The notes beneath the pieces were generated by a model, which was not told the DNA's origin, ran no database searches, and saw only the letters and a list, made by a program, of their open reading frames with translations. Of a stretch of 39,709 nt of DNA, positions 24,816 to 34,225 are shown piece by piece (positions within the stretch are counted from its first letter, which is position 1; each line of letters starts with the position of its first letter). Both the position numbers and the translations under genes were made by a program. Where the stretch lies: positions 1 to 39,709 of the forward strand of contig JABDPB010000060.1 in NCBI GenBank assembly GCA_013042995.1, written 5' to 3'. The DNA comes from Ignavibacteriaceae bacterium (GTDB lineage: Bacteria > Bacteroidota > Ignavibacteria > Ignavibacteriales > Ignavibacteriaceae).

Positions 24816-26450
24816 TCAATTATTTTCAATTTTACTTGATTTTGGCAATTTTACCATAAAAGTTGTGCCGCTACCTACATCACTTTGAACCGTAATTAAG
24901 CCTTTATGCAAATCGACTATTTGTTTTACAAAAACCAAGCCAACTCCCGTTCCTGGTATATCTGAGCCAGGTCTACTAACCCTGTAAAACCTCTGGAATA
25001 TGTATGATAAGTCCTTTTCCGGAATGCCAAGGCCAGTATCGCTTATTATTATTTCAACTTCTCTAAAAAGATCATTTACGATTATTTTTACTCTTCCAAA
25101 ATCATCGGTAAACTTTATTGCGTTATTTACTAGTGCATTTATTGCCTGATAGAGTCTTTCGTTATCTGCCTCTAAAACAACTTCTTCATGCGGTGATTCA
25201 AAAATTAGAGTGATATTTTTTTGCTCGGCAAAATCTTTATTGGTTTCTTCAACTTCGTTTAAAAGTTTTACAATATCAAAATTGTCTCGCTTAAGTATTA
25301 TACCGGATCCCTCAAACTTAGAAAGGTTAAGTATGTTATTTATAAGTTTCGCTAATCGTTTTCCTTCATTAAGAATAACATTGTTAAATTCTTTTTTCAT
25401 CTCGGGTGGGAGATCAGGATCGGATTCAATTGTTTCTGAAAATCCTATAATTGATGCAAGTGGAGTTCTAAATTCATGTGAGATGTTCGAAACAAAATCC
25501 TGCTTTAATCTGTTGAGCTCTTCAATTAATGATTTTTTTTGCTGCGCACGTGTTCGTTCAATTTTTATAAGCCTGTTTGCTTCTAAAATTTTCGGTTTAA
25601 TTTTATTAAGCTCTACTTCAATATTTTTTTGCTTACCGAGATTTCTGCCGATACCGATCATTCCAATTACTTTGTTATCCTTCTCAATTATCCGGCAGCT
25701 TATTTGCATCAGAATTGTATTCTCATATTTTGAAAGTAGTGATACATCAAAAGTAACTGCAGTTTTTTTTATGAGTGCCTCGTTAAATAAATTTGATACT
25801 TTTGTTTGATTTTCGGGATCAACAAATTCTGTAAAATGTTTGCCCTTTAAATTATTTGCAGAATACTCAAGAAATTCCAATCCTGATTTGTTAACTAAAA
25901 GAAATTTACCCTCGCCATCTAAAATAAAAACTAAATCGGGTGAGGTTTCAATTAGGTTATTAAAATTTTGCTCCCAGTTGTTAAGTAAACCATTTCCATC
26001 AAGATCTTCACCTGATTTATTAATCAAAATATTTTGCTGAGTATTTTCAAAATCATCTTGCTTGAGGAGTTTTTTAACCTGCCGGCTCAAAATTGGAAGC
26101 ACAGACACAACATTATTAACAGATTCATTTTCATATTTATTTGTGTCTTCAGCAAAAAGTAAAATATAAACAGCTTGATTTTTCTCGTTATCTAAAATTA
26201 AATCTTTGAGAAAGTAGGAGTTGAGAGAATTATTTTTTAACAGATTGTCTAGATTTACAGAATTGCAATCTAATTCATTTGTTTTTTTTAAGTTGAACAA
26301 GTAATCATTTACCAGATCAAACTCCTCGGGCTTTCCACCCCACATTGTAAGCACTTTAAAACCATCGCCACTTACTTTGAGTAAGTAACCACATTTACTC
26401 GAGCTTATCTTAGAAATAATCTGAAGTGTATTTTCTATTAGTTCAATCAT
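24816..26450 (-). CDS. PAS-domain sensor histidine kinase
   Basis: I choose the ATG at 26450 (544 residues); an in-frame TTG at 26471 would add seven. The N-terminal 150 residues have no clear membrane segment, so the kinase is probably cytoplasmic. A PAS domain lies at about 160-270, then a coiled linker and the HisKA box (ISHEFRTPL, His325). The HATPase has the N box (NALVNNAIKF), G1 (ISDTGLGIP), F (IFQRFYR) and G2 (GTGVGLVFVKQI). It is the likely partner of the NtrC-type regulator immediately downstream (eight-base gap, coupled). Confidence 0.94.
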   Translation of the reverse strand: MIELIENTLQIISKISSSKCGYLLKVSGDGFKVLTMWGGKPEEFDLVNDYLFNLKKTNELDCNSVNLDNLLKNNSLNSYFLKDLILDNEKNQAVYILLFAEDTNKYENESVNNVVSVLPILSRQVKKLLKQDDFENTQQNILINKSGEDLDGNGLLNNWEQNFNNLIETSPDLVFILDGEGKFLLVNKSGLEFLEYSANNLKGKHFTEFVDPENQTKVSNLFNEALIKKTAVTFDVSLLSKYENTILMQISCRIIEKDNKVIGMIGIGRNLGKQKNIEVELNKIKPKILEANRLIKIERTRAQQKKSLIEELNRLKQDFVSNISHEFRTPLASIIGFSETIESDPDLPPEMKKEFNNVILNEGKRLAKLINNILNLSKFEGSGIILKRDNFDIVKLLNEVEETNKDFAEQKNITLIFESPHEEVVLEADNERLYQAINALVNNAIKFTDDFGRVKIIVNDLFREVEIIISDTGLGIPEKDLSYIFQRFYRVSRPGSDIPGTGVGLVFVKQIVDLHKGLITVQSDVGSGTTFMVKLPKSSKIENN

Positions 26451-26583
26451 TGATGAAATTAAAATTCTCAAAAAAATACATTAAGAAATTTAAATTTAAT
26501 TCAAACAAAAACTAAATAAACCTTATTTTTAACTACTAATGAAAATGGTCGAAAAAAGTTAGATATTGAATAATAGGCGGGCA

Positions 26584-29500
26584 TTAATTTTCTAATTGTT
26601 CAGATTGCAAAGCCTCATAGTATCTTCTGATTAGTTCTTCGTAATCTCTTGAATATCCTTCTTTTACAGCTTTGTTTAGTTCATCTCTTAACTTACTTAC
26701 AATTCTATCATCTGAAAGGTTTAATTTGTTCGGAGAATTTCTTAAAACAGTTTCGCCTGTTCTCGACTTTCTTTCTTTTTCAAAATCTCTTTCATTGATT
26801 GAGCGCTGAGCATCAAGCATTTTAGATAAAATATTTTCCTGCTTTTGAATCAGCTCATCATCCAGTTTTTCAGTATTCATATCTGTAATCACTTCTTTCA
26901 TTTGCTTTACGATATCATCCAGATCACCTGGCAGTTTGGATGATTGCCCTGAAAGCTTTGCTTCCTGATTCAACTGTGCCATTGACTTACCTATCAGCTC
27001 TTGCTGCTGCGCTAATCTTTGAAACTCCATTTGCTGCTGCTGGTTTAACCCACCCTGCTGCATTTTCTGAAGCATTTGTGTCAAGTTATTTAAATTCATT
27101 TGCTGACCGGATAGCTGTTGAAGTTGCTGCATCAATGACATCATTCCTCCACAGCTTCCTCCCTGCATCATTGATTCCATAGAATTCTTCATCATCATTG
27201 CGGATTCGTTTAACGATTTCATTGCTTCGGTTTGCTGAATTGCAGAAAATGATCCGTTCCTGTTTTGCATTGATTGAATTGCCATTTCCATTTGCTGCAT
27301 TGCCTCACCAATTGATTTTCCCATCTCCGGTGTAATGGCAAAAGTTTTCTGTGATAGGTCACCCATTTGCTTTAAAAGATTTTGCAGGTTGCTGCTAAGA
27401 TTTTTTTGCTTTTGAGCTAGCTCATTTAAGCGCAGAGAATTGGGATCCAATTTTTCAGTTTCGTTTTTTAATTCTTCCTGCTTTTTTGAAAGAGAAATCA
27501 AGTTATCTAATATTTTCATCATTTCAGTAAATGTCTGCATTTGATTTTGCTGCTGCATAGACTCTTTCATTTGCTGCATCATCTGGCTCATTTGGTTCAT
27601 GTTCTGCGATAATTGCTGTTGCTTGTTCATTGCATTTTGCTGCTGCGTTTGCTGTAAGTTTTTTGAAGCATCTTCTGACAACTTCTGGTTTTGCTGTTTA
27701 TTAAATTCTTCCATCATTTTTTGCAACTCCTCTAGCGGCATATCTTCAAGTTCACTCATTTTCTCTTTAAGATTTTCCATTTCCTGCTTTAAACGATCTA
27801 AATCTTTTGTTAACTCATCTTGTTGTTTGGATAGATTTTCATTTTTGTTTTGATCGGAGGAATTTGATTGCTTTGTTTGCTCAAGTAAATCTTCTTGCTG
27901 TTTAGTAAATTCTTCAGTGCGTTTTACAAGTTCGTCAACTTTTTGTTCAATTTGAATTCTCTTTAACAGATTAAGTGTTCTTTCAATGCTTTTCTGAAAT
28001 TTCTCCTCATCAATTTTAAAATCTTCGAGTGCATTTTGAGTCAAATTCCTGTTCATATCTTTTAGCATATTCTGAAGCTGTTCCATTGCACGTTTCATTT
28101 CTTCGCTGGTTAATTCATCCATTAATTCTTGCAATTCCATATATTTTTGAAGTGTTTCTTCTGAAAGCAAATTATTTTCACTCAGGTTTTGTTTCATTTC
28201 ACTAAGCTGATCGTTTATATTATCAACTTTATCCTGAAGTTTCTGAAATTTTTCCAGGGCATTTTCAATCTTTTCTTTTTCTTCCCAGGTAATTTTCTGA
28301 TCATCTTTTTTTAATTCCTGATCAATTTCTTCTAAAGATTTTTTCAACAGCTCGGCTTCTTCTAAAGTTTTCTCAAGTTTCTCCTCAGTCTGTGCATGAA
28401 TTTGATCTGCATCAATTAATATTTCATCAAGTGAAGGAATTCGTATTGTAAACTGTGGAGTTTTTGCTGATTTTGGTCCGCTTACATTATCGTTATCAAA
28501 TATTTCCAAATAATAAGTAACTACATCATCCACCCCGAGAGTCAATTCTGTTAGATTCCAAATATAATTTACATCTGCTTCAGTAAGATTTTTATTGAAC
28601 TGGATTTCAATGGAATTGAAATCGGATTGCGGTGGTTCGTATCTAGAAGCTGACAACCTATAGTGAAGCAGTAGTTTTGTAAATCCGAAATCATCCGAAA
28701 CTTTTGAAATAAGATTTACACGGTTGTCATTCGCCAGCGGAATGTTTTTGTTTGGTGCAATTAATTCAATTGATGGATAAGCATCGTAATCAGCTTTTAT
28801 CTTGTATGTTATTGGAGCTAAATTATTGTTTCCGTTTATATCCTCTATTTTAATTTTATAATCTGTGTCACCTTTGATTCTAAATGATGCTGTTGAGCTA
28901 TTTTCTTTAACCGATAGTTTAACAACTGAAGAATCACTGAATTCAAGATATGCTTCTTTTAATTTTTTATTAGAAAATAAATTATATTCAACTCTTGTCC
29001 CAAACAGTGAATTTATATTGCCGTTATCTTTCTGTACCGTTCCTGGAATTTTTGAATATGCTGGAGGTTTAATTAACAGTTCAAGTGATTCAATTATGGG
29101 ATGATCTATTACAGTGATTTCATACAAATCGCTTTTTATATTTTCTGCTGATGCAAAATATTTGAAGGAACTTATGACATTACTAATGCCATAAGAAAAT
29201 ATTCTGCCAGAATCTGTAGTAAGTTTTTGTTCATTAAAAGCTGCTTCTTCTTGGTTACGAATTGAAAGGAAAATATCGTCCGGCATTGAGCCGATTACTT
29301 TCACAGAAATAGAAAGTTCATCCCCCTTTATAATTTCTTTGTTTCCGGGATTTACTTCCAAAATAAATTTGGGCGGAGGTACAAATTCTTTTGTAAAATT
29401 AATCAAACGGTTGGAAGCTGCAGTCATTTCAGGTAGAAGTGCAAACAGCGCAATGCAAAAAAATATCAGCCCAATAAAATATGGTAGAACTTTTTTAGGT

Positions 29501-29970
29501 CGCTCGAACTTCACAATCGAACTAAAGTTTAATTCTTTAACACGATTGTATAGATTTTTAAATGCCGCATCAATTAAGCTTCTAGAATAAAACGATTTTC
29601 GTTCTTCCTCCGAAACGAGCTGTATTGAGTTAAGAAGATCATCATTAATATCCGGATAGTTTTTCCCAACTTCCTGTGCTGCGCTTTTGTAGGTGCCGTT
29701 TCTTAAAATTCCAAAATATCTGAGTATTGGAATGACGATTAGATACAAAAATAGCGCAGCTGCAAGTAATATTAAAAGAATAAACAAAACAGTTCTAACA
29801 ATTGAATTAAAGTTTGCAATTAATTCGAGGAGTGAATAAAAAGTAAAGTTAGCAATTACAACTAAGAGAAAGACCTGAATGCCCAAAAGCAAAAACTGAA
29901 AATGCTCTTTGCGTATGAAGCCTTCAAGCTTACTTAAAATTTCTTTGTAATATTTTGATTCGGTTCCCAT
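26584..29970 (-). CDS. DUF4175-type membrane protein with long coiled-coil, Gln/Met-rich region
   Basis: This 1128-residue protein has two membrane helices near residues 26-50 and 58-84 and a third near 163-181. A periplasmic beta-rich region follows (FILEVNPGNKEIIKGDELSI; repeated Ig-like strands to about residue 530). The rest is largely coiled coil, with long Glu/Lys/Leu stretches and a Gln/Met-rich part. This layout matches the DUF4175 family of Bacteroidota. Such proteins are often neighbours of DUF4159, DUF58, MoxR and BatA proteins, but their function is not established. It follows a DUF4159 gene with a five-base gap and is probably cotranscribed. The heavy low-complexity region makes the exact domain edges uncertain. 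Confidence 0.85.
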   Translation of the reverse strand: MGTESKYYKEILSKLEGFIRKEHFQFLLLGIQVFLLVVIANFTFYSLLELIANFNSIVRTVLFILLILLAAALFLYLIVIPILRYFGILRNGTYKSAAQEVGKNYPDINDDLLNSIQLVSEEERKSFYSRSLIDAAFKNLYNRVKELNFSSIVKFERPKKVLPYFIGLIFFCIALFALLPEMTAASNRLINFTKEFVPPPKFILEVNPGNKEIIKGDELSISVKVIGSMPDDIFLSIRNQEEAAFNEQKLTTDSGRIFSYGISNVISSFKYFASAENIKSDLYEITVIDHPIIESLELLIKPPAYSKIPGTVQKDNGNINSLFGTRVEYNLFSNKKLKEAYLEFSDSSVVKLSVKENSSTASFRIKGDTDYKIKIEDINGNNNLAPITYKIKADYDAYPSIELIAPNKNIPLANDNRVNLISKVSDDFGFTKLLLHYRLSASRYEPPQSDFNSIEIQFNKNLTEADVNYIWNLTELTLGVDDVVTYYLEIFDNDNVSGPKSAKTPQFTIRIPSLDEILIDADQIHAQTEEKLEKTLEEAELLKKSLEEIDQELKKDDQKITWEEKEKIENALEKFQKLQDKVDNINDQLSEMKQNLSENNLLSEETLQKYMELQELMDELTSEEMKRAMEQLQNMLKDMNRNLTQNALEDFKIDEEKFQKSIERTLNLLKRIQIEQKVDELVKRTEEFTKQQEDLLEQTKQSNSSDQNKNENLSKQQDELTKDLDRLKQEMENLKEKMSELEDMPLEELQKMMEEFNKQQNQKLSEDASKNLQQTQQQNAMNKQQQLSQNMNQMSQMMQQMKESMQQQNQMQTFTEMMKILDNLISLSKKQEELKNETEKLDPNSLRLNELAQKQKNLSSNLQNLLKQMGDLSQKTFAITPEMGKSIGEAMQQMEMAIQSMQNRNGSFSAIQQTEAMKSLNESAMMMKNSMESMMQGGSCGGMMSLMQQLQQLSGQQMNLNNLTQMLQKMQQGGLNQQQQMEFQRLAQQQELIGKSMAQLNQEAKLSGQSSKLPGDLDDIVKQMKEVITDMNTEKLDDELIQKQENILSKMLDAQRSINERDFEKERKSRTGETVLRNSPNKLNLSDDRIVSKLRDELNKAVKEGYSRDYEELIRRYYEALQSEQLEN

Positions 29971-29975
29971 AAAAC

Positions 29976-30632
29976 TTATTGTGATAAAGCCCAGACGACA
30001 ATATTAGTTCCAAATTTTAATGCCTCTTCCCTTTTCTCTGGTGGATTGTTGTGCACTGTTGCATCTGCCCAACCGTCACTTGGATTCGATTCATAAGTAA
30101 AATAAACTGCCAAACGTTCATCTAAGAAAATTCCAAAACCTTGCGGAACATTTTTATCGTGCTCGTGAGTTTTTGGCGGTCCGTTTTCAAAATTATAAAA
30201 AGCATTATACAAACCGTAGCTGAAGGGAAGTTCAACAAAATCTTTTTCGGGAAAAACTTTTTTCATTTCACGTCTAACTGCATTATTGAAACCGTAATCG
30301 TCATCGATGTAAATAAAGCCGCCATTTTCCAAATACAATCTAAGTCTTTCAGCTTCATCTTTAGAAAAAACAACATTGCCATGTCCTGTCATAAATAAAA
30401 ACGGATAAGAAAAAACTTCATCGGAAGATATTTCAACAAACTGATACTTCGCATCTACTTCTATGTTTGTATTCTGCTCAATGAAGTTAAGCAGATTAAC
30501 TTCCGCAGACGGATCGTTGTACCAATCGCCACCGCCATTGTATTTTAAGCGTGCGATTTGAAAATCACCTGACGATTGCGAAAAAATTACAGCGCAAGAA
30601 ATGATTAAAAGTAACATTTGAAAATGCTTCAT
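29976..30632 (-). CDS. DUF4159-domain secreted protein
   Basis: I choose the ATG at 30632, which begins a signal peptide (MKHFQMLLLIISCAVIFSQ); the longer frame from 30683 adds 17 residues without signal character. The mature part has the features of DUF4159: ARLKYNGGGDWYNDPSAEVN at the start, YPFLFMTGHGNV, LRLYLENGGFIYIDDDYG and a C-terminal NPPEKREEALKFGTNIVVWALS. The fold is thought to be flavodoxin/GATase-like, and the exact role is unknown. It precedes the DUF4175 gene by five bases. Confidence 0.88.
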   Translation of the reverse strand: MKHFQMLLLIISCAVIFSQSSGDFQIARLKYNGGGDWYNDPSAEVNLLNFIEQNTNIEVDAKYQFVEISSDEVFSYPFLFMTGHGNVVFSKDEAERLRLYLENGGFIYIDDDYGFNNAVRREMKKVFPEKDFVELPFSYGLYNAFYNFENGPPKTHEHDKNVPQGFGIFLDERLAVYFTYESNPSDGWADATVHNNPPEKREEALKFGTNIVVWALSQ

Positions 30633-30645
30633 TACTAAGTTTAAT

Positions 30646-30675
30646 TTTGTAACGAATATATTCTGACTAAATTTG
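30646..30675 (+). promoter_or_regulatory. Putative promoter of the EVE-domain gene
   Basis: TTTG, 18 bases, TAAATTTG. The -7 element is a perfect TAnnTTTG; the spacer is slightly short. It overlaps the divergent promoter at 30653-30684. Confidence 0.4.
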
Positions 30676-30684
30676 AATAGCAAT
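30653..30684 (-). promoter_or_regulatory. Putative promoter of the DUF4159-DUF4175 operon
   Basis: On the minus strand ATTG, 20 bases, TATATTCG: one mismatch in each element relative to TTTG/TAnnTTTG. The leader would be about 15 bases. Confidence 0.35.
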
Positions 30685-30743
30685 CTATAAATAAATCGTT
30701 CGTAAAGTAATTCATTGACTTGATTAATTTAAGAGTAACGGCT

Positions 30744-31214
30744 ATGAGCAAAAAATACTGGCTTTTCAAATCAGAACCTGGTGATTTTTCTTGGGATGAT
30801 TTAAAGAAGAGAAAAAACAAGACCACATATTGGGATGGTGTTCGAAATTACCAGGCTAGAAATTTTCTTCGCGATGAGATTAAGAGAGGTGATGGCGTTC
30901 TGTTCTATCACAGCAATGCTGATCCGCTTGCTGTTATGGGACTCTGCGAAGTTGTAAAAGAAGGCTATCCCGATCACACACAATTCGATTCTGATAATAA
31001 ACATTTCGATCCAAAATCGGATGAAGAAAATCAAACCTGGTTTATGGTTGACATCAAATTAAAAAAAGAATTGAAAAATCCAGTTGCTCTTATAGCGATG
31101 AAATCAAATCCTAAACTAAAAGATTTAAAACTTATACAAAGAGGAAACAGGTTATCGGTTTTACCGGTAACTAAAAAGGAATGGGATGAGATTTTGAAGA
31201 TGGGTGGCTTATAA
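30744..31214 (+). CDS. EVE-domain protein (THYN1-like)
   Basis: This 156-residue protein is a single EVE domain, a PUA-like fold whose members bind modified bases in DNA or RNA. Key phrases are YWLFKSEPGDFSWDDL, TYWDGVRNYQARNFLR, GDGVLFYHSNADPLAVMGL and FDPKSDEENQTWFMVDI. Start at the ATG at 30744; an in-frame TTG at 30720 exists but would put eight residues before the conserved N-terminus. Bacterial members have no settled function. No methylase or McrBC gene is next to it here. Confidence 0.93.
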   Translation: MSKKYWLFKSEPGDFSWDDLKKRKNKTTYWDGVRNYQARNFLRDEIKRGDGVLFYHSNADPLAVMGLCEVVKEGYPDHTQFDSDNKHFDPKSDEENQTWFMVDIKLKKELKNPVALIAMKSNPKLKDLKLIQRGNRLSVLPVTKKEWDEILKMGGL

Positions 31215-31272
31215 ACTTAGCGTCTTTGCGCCTTAACGGATTTAAATTTGCCGCTGAGACGCAAAGTTGCTA
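31215..31272. repeat. Intergenic imperfect inverted repeat of the CTTTGCG...CGCAAAG type
   Basis: The 65-bp gap between two convergent genes holds AGCGTCTTTGCG...AACGG and CCGCTGAGACGCAAAG, which can fold on each other. The wording resembles the 'CTTTGCGTCTCTGCG' intergenic repeats I recall from many genomes. It may also end transcription from both sides. Confidence 0.6.
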
Positions 31273-31278
31273 GAACAA

Positions 31279-31836
31279 TTATGGTTTAATACGCCAAGCT
31301 AAAATCAATCCTGCCAAAAACCACGTTACACAAACATCAATAACATTAACAAGAGTAAAACCAATTGCCACATTCCACCAATTCCAGTTCATAAAATGAA
31401 CTACAAATCCAGCAAACAATCCAAGCAACATAACAAAAACAGCTCTTCGTATAAATGATGGATTTTGCGCCAAAGTCATCATCAACAAAACAGCTGCAAT
31501 AAATGCTGAGATGAAATTTATAATAAAACTTTTAATCATAGATGCACCCATATTCCATTCGGCACCTGTGGGATCATATACCATAAAATGAATCATTGGA
31601 CCTGCTTTACGTAATTCCTGCCATTCCTCCATTTCAAGTGCTTCGCCTGTTTCAGAATAACCAGGGTAAATGTAAATTCCCGGCTCAGTCAATTCAGTCT
31701 GTATTTGCTTAGCAAGCTCTGTGCTGGTTATACCCTTCATATCAATTTCATGCCATCCGAGCACCATCCACGAAATCGCAGTCCATATAAAAACAACAAT
31801 TGCAGCAAGTAAAGCAGGGATTACTAATTTTTTCAT
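31279..31836 (-). CDS. Hypothetical membrane protein
   Basis: This 185-residue protein has an N-terminal helix (residues about 5-27), a polar segment of about 80 residues (WHEIDMKGITSTELAKQIQ onward) and then three hydrophobic helices. Two tandem ATGs follow an AGGAGG; the second (31836) has the better spacing. The layout, with one helix, an exported-looking domain and three helices, is seen in small conserved proteins without assigned role. It lies 33 bases downstream of rmuC and may be cotranscribed with it. Confidence 0.72.
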   Translation of the reverse strand: MKKLVIPALLAAIVVFIWTAISWMVLGWHEIDMKGITSTELAKQIQTELTEPGIYIYPGYSETGEALEMEEWQELRKAGPMIHFMVYDPTGAEWNMGASMIKSFIINFISAFIAAVLLMMTLAQNPSFIRRAVFVMLLGLFAGFVVHFMNWNWWNVAIGFTLVNVIDVCVTWFLAGLILAWRIKP

Positions 31837-31869
31837 CATACCTCCTATTAATTATGGATAAAATAAATT

Positions 31870-33165
31870 TTATTTTTCCTCTGAATCTTCTATTGCCCTA
31901 TTTAGTATTGATTGAGGAAGCGACTTCGAGGTTTTTGCACCGAGTTCTTTTATTTTTTCAGCTCTCTTAACAAGATTGCCTGAGCCATCGACTAGTTTAT
32001 TCATGGCCGCCACATAACTGCTTTTTGTTTGATCCATTCTTTCACCAACACTTTTTAGATCATTTATAAATCCAACAAACTTATCGTAAAGGGCACCTGA
32101 TTGTTTTGCGATTTCCAATACATTCTGATTTTGATATTCCTGCTTCCAGATGTTTGCAATTGTACGCAAAGTTGCAAGCAATGTTGAAGGACTTACAATA
32201 ATTATGTTTTTATCGTATGCATCCACATAAAGATTTTCCCCGTACTGGATAGCGAGCGAAAATGCCGGCTCAATTGGAATAAACATTAATACAAAATCCA
32301 GCGAATCACTTTCAAAAATCGTTTGATAATTTTTATCACTTAAATCTTTAATATGTCTTTTTACAGAATCAATAAATGCTTTTAAGTGAATGTTTCGTTC
32401 ATTATCCTCATCAGCAGATACAAATCGCTCGTAGCTTACAAGTGAAAGCTTGGAATCTATAATAATTTTTTTCTCTTCGGGAAGATTAATGATCACGTCC
32501 GGTCTTTTTCTTTTTCCATCGTCTACAGTAAAACTTTCCTGAATGGAATACTCCTCTCCTTTCCGCAACCCTGATCGTTCTAATATTCTTTCAAGCTGAA
32601 TCTCTCCCCAATCACCCTGAGTTTTTGTATCACCCTTTAGAGCTTTAACAAGATTTTGTGCATCGGAACTCATCTGCTGGTTCATATCTTTAAGTGCCTG
32701 CAATTGTTCACGCAAGGCTGCTGTTCTGCTGATACTATCTTTATTTGTTTCTTCAACTTTTGTTTGGAATTCTGTTATTCGTTCCTTTAAAGGATTCAAT
32801 ATTTCCGAAAGGTTGGCTTTACTTTGCTCTGAGAACTTTGTGGTTTTTTCTTCAAAAATTTTATTTGCAAGATTTTCAAACTCTTTTGTAAATTTTTTCT
32901 GCAGCTTTTCTAACTCTCCTTTTTGCTCCGCAAGCTTCTCCTGAAGGTTTGAATAATTTGACTGAAGCGAGGAAAGTTTTGAATTTAATTCTAATACGTT
33001 TTCTCTTTCAGATTTCAGTTCAGCTTCAATTACTTCTTTATCCTGTTCAAGAATTTTAGTTCTTTCCGCAACTCGGCTTACTTCACCTTTATACTTGAAA
33101 GATGCAATAAACCATGCAGCGATTGCTCCAACAACTAATCCGACAAGTAGATATAATAATTCCAT
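31870..33165 (-). CDS. rmuC: RmuC-family DNA recombination protein
   Basis: This 431-residue protein starts with one membrane-spanning helix (residues 1-22), continues with a long coiled coil (about 30-190) and ends with the RmuC domain. Family phrases are LKGDTKTQGDWGEIQLERIL, KRPDVIINLPEEKKIIIDSK, SLDFVLMFIPIEPAF and IIIVSPSTLLATLRTI. RmuC restrains rearrangements at inverted repeats; the domain is nuclease-like. It is divergent from the MscS gene. Confidence 0.95.
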   Translation of the reverse strand: MELLYLLVGLVVGAIAAWFIASFKYKGEVSRVAERTKILEQDKEVIEAELKSERENVLELNSKLSSLQSNYSNLQEKLAEQKGELEKLQKKFTKEFENLANKIFEEKTTKFSEQSKANLSEILNPLKERITEFQTKVEETNKDSISRTAALREQLQALKDMNQQMSSDAQNLVKALKGDTKTQGDWGEIQLERILERSGLRKGEEYSIQESFTVDDGKRKRPDVIINLPEEKKIIIDSKLSLVSYERFVSADEDNERNIHLKAFIDSVKRHIKDLSDKNYQTIFESDSLDFVLMFIPIEPAFSLAIQYGENLYVDAYDKNIIIVSPSTLLATLRTIANIWKQEYQNQNVLEIAKQSGALYDKFVGFINDLKSVGERMDQTKSSYVAAMNKLVDGSGNLVKRAEKIKELGAKTSKSLPQSILNRAIEDSEEK

Positions 33166-33267
33166 TTTAATCCAATTTAATTTTATACTGCTGATAAAAT
33201 ATAAAAAACCGTAAATAAATTTTCTTCTTATTCCTAAAATAAACAGGATTTATTCATTTTTAGAGAT

Positions 33268-33275
33268 TATATTTG
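33268..33275 (+). promoter_or_regulatory. Putative -7 promoter element of the MscS gene
   Basis: TATATTTG followed by CA, 32 bases before the start codon. No good -33 element is at the expected spacing. Confidence 0.42.
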
Positions 33276-33307
33276 CATTTATCACTAACTACTTAAAAAA
33301 AATTTTT

Positions 33308-34225
33308 ATGATAGAATGGGTTCAACATAACATTGGTATTTCCCCGGATGTGCAGTATGAAATTGTCGCATCAGCAGCTATAATATTTATTGTTGGTTTA
33401 CTTCGGTTTATTTTGCTTCGATTATTTGTTTCCAAACTATCTGATTTAAATCAGCGATACCAGTGGCGGAAATTTTCGCTCTATATTGCTGTATTTATAA
33501 CTGTTATTTTTCTTCTAAGCACTTGGTTAGGATTTATTGGATCTGTAGGAACTTTTTTGGGTTTACTTTCCGCTGGAATTGCAATTGCATTAAAGGATCC
33601 GTTGGTAAATATTGTTGCATGGTTTTTTATACTAATACGGCAACCTTTTAAAGTTGGGGATAGAGTTCAGATAGAAAATTTTTCCGGTGATGTAATTGAT
33701 ATACGAATATTCCAATTTTCACTTATTGAGATCGGCAACTGGGTTGATGCTGATCAAAGCACGGGAAGAGTGATACATGTTCCTAATGGAATTGTATTTA
33801 CGCAACCGCAGTTTAACTATACAGCAGGATTCGATCACATCTGGCACGAAATTCCAATGCTCGTAACTTTTGAAAGTAACTGGAAAAAAGCAAAAAAAAT
33901 TTTAACGGATGTTGTTAATAAACACTCAATGCACTTAAGTGCTGAAGCTGAAAGACAAATTAAATCTGCCGCAAAAAAATATTTAATATTTTATTCAAAG
34001 CTCACTCCAATCGTTTACACAACAATTAAAGACAGCGGTGTGTTGCTTACGATGCGTTTCTTGTGCGAACCTCGCAGGCGTCGGGGCACTGAAGAGTTAA
34101 TATTAGAAGATGTTCTAAATGAATTTCATGAATGTGATGATATCGATTTTGCATACCCCACTACGCGTTTTTATAACAATGTTGGTGAAGGAAAAGAAGG
34201 GACAAAGCCAAAATCTGAACAATGA
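33308..34225 (+). CDS. MscS-family mechanosensitive channel
   Basis: This 305-residue protein has three membrane helices (about residues 16-38, 55-75 and 80-105) and then the MscS beta domain. Family phrases are GLLSAGIAIALKDPLVNIVAWFFILIR split across the pore helix, PFKVGDRVQIENFSGDV and RVIHVPNGIVFTQP. It should open under membrane tension and release solutes on osmotic downshift. It abuts the convergent hutH gene with no base between the two stop codons. Confidence 0.93.
   Translation: MIEWVQHNIGISPDVQYEIVASAAIIFIVGLLRFILLRLFVSKLSDLNQRYQWRKFSLYIAVFITVIFLLSTWLGFIGSVGTFLGLLSAGIAIALKDPLVNIVAWFFILIRQPFKVGDRVQIENFSGDVIDIRIFQFSLIEIGNWVDADQSTGRVIHVPNGIVFTQPQFNYTAGFDHIWHEIPMLVTFESNWKKAKKILTDVVNKHSMHLSAEAERQIKSAAKKYLIFYSKLTPIVYTTIKDSGVLLTMRFLCEPRRRRGTEELILEDVLNEFHECDDIDFAYPTTRFYNNVGEGKEGTKPKSEQ

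Noticed and set aside
25210-25809. 199-codon open frame on the plus strand inside the histidine kinase gene
   Set aside because: Ser/Phe/Leu-rich, without motif or ribosome site; the kinase motifs on the other strand are unmistakable.
27000-28300. Gln/Met-rich tract of the DUF4175 protein as a tandem DNA repeat or prion-like element
   Set aside because: Codons vary and no repeat unit is preserved. It is low-complexity coiled coil typical for the family.
30744-31214. EVE-domain gene as part of a modification-dependent defence system
   Set aside because: It is a stand-alone THYN1-like protein with no restriction, McrBC or methylase gene nearby.
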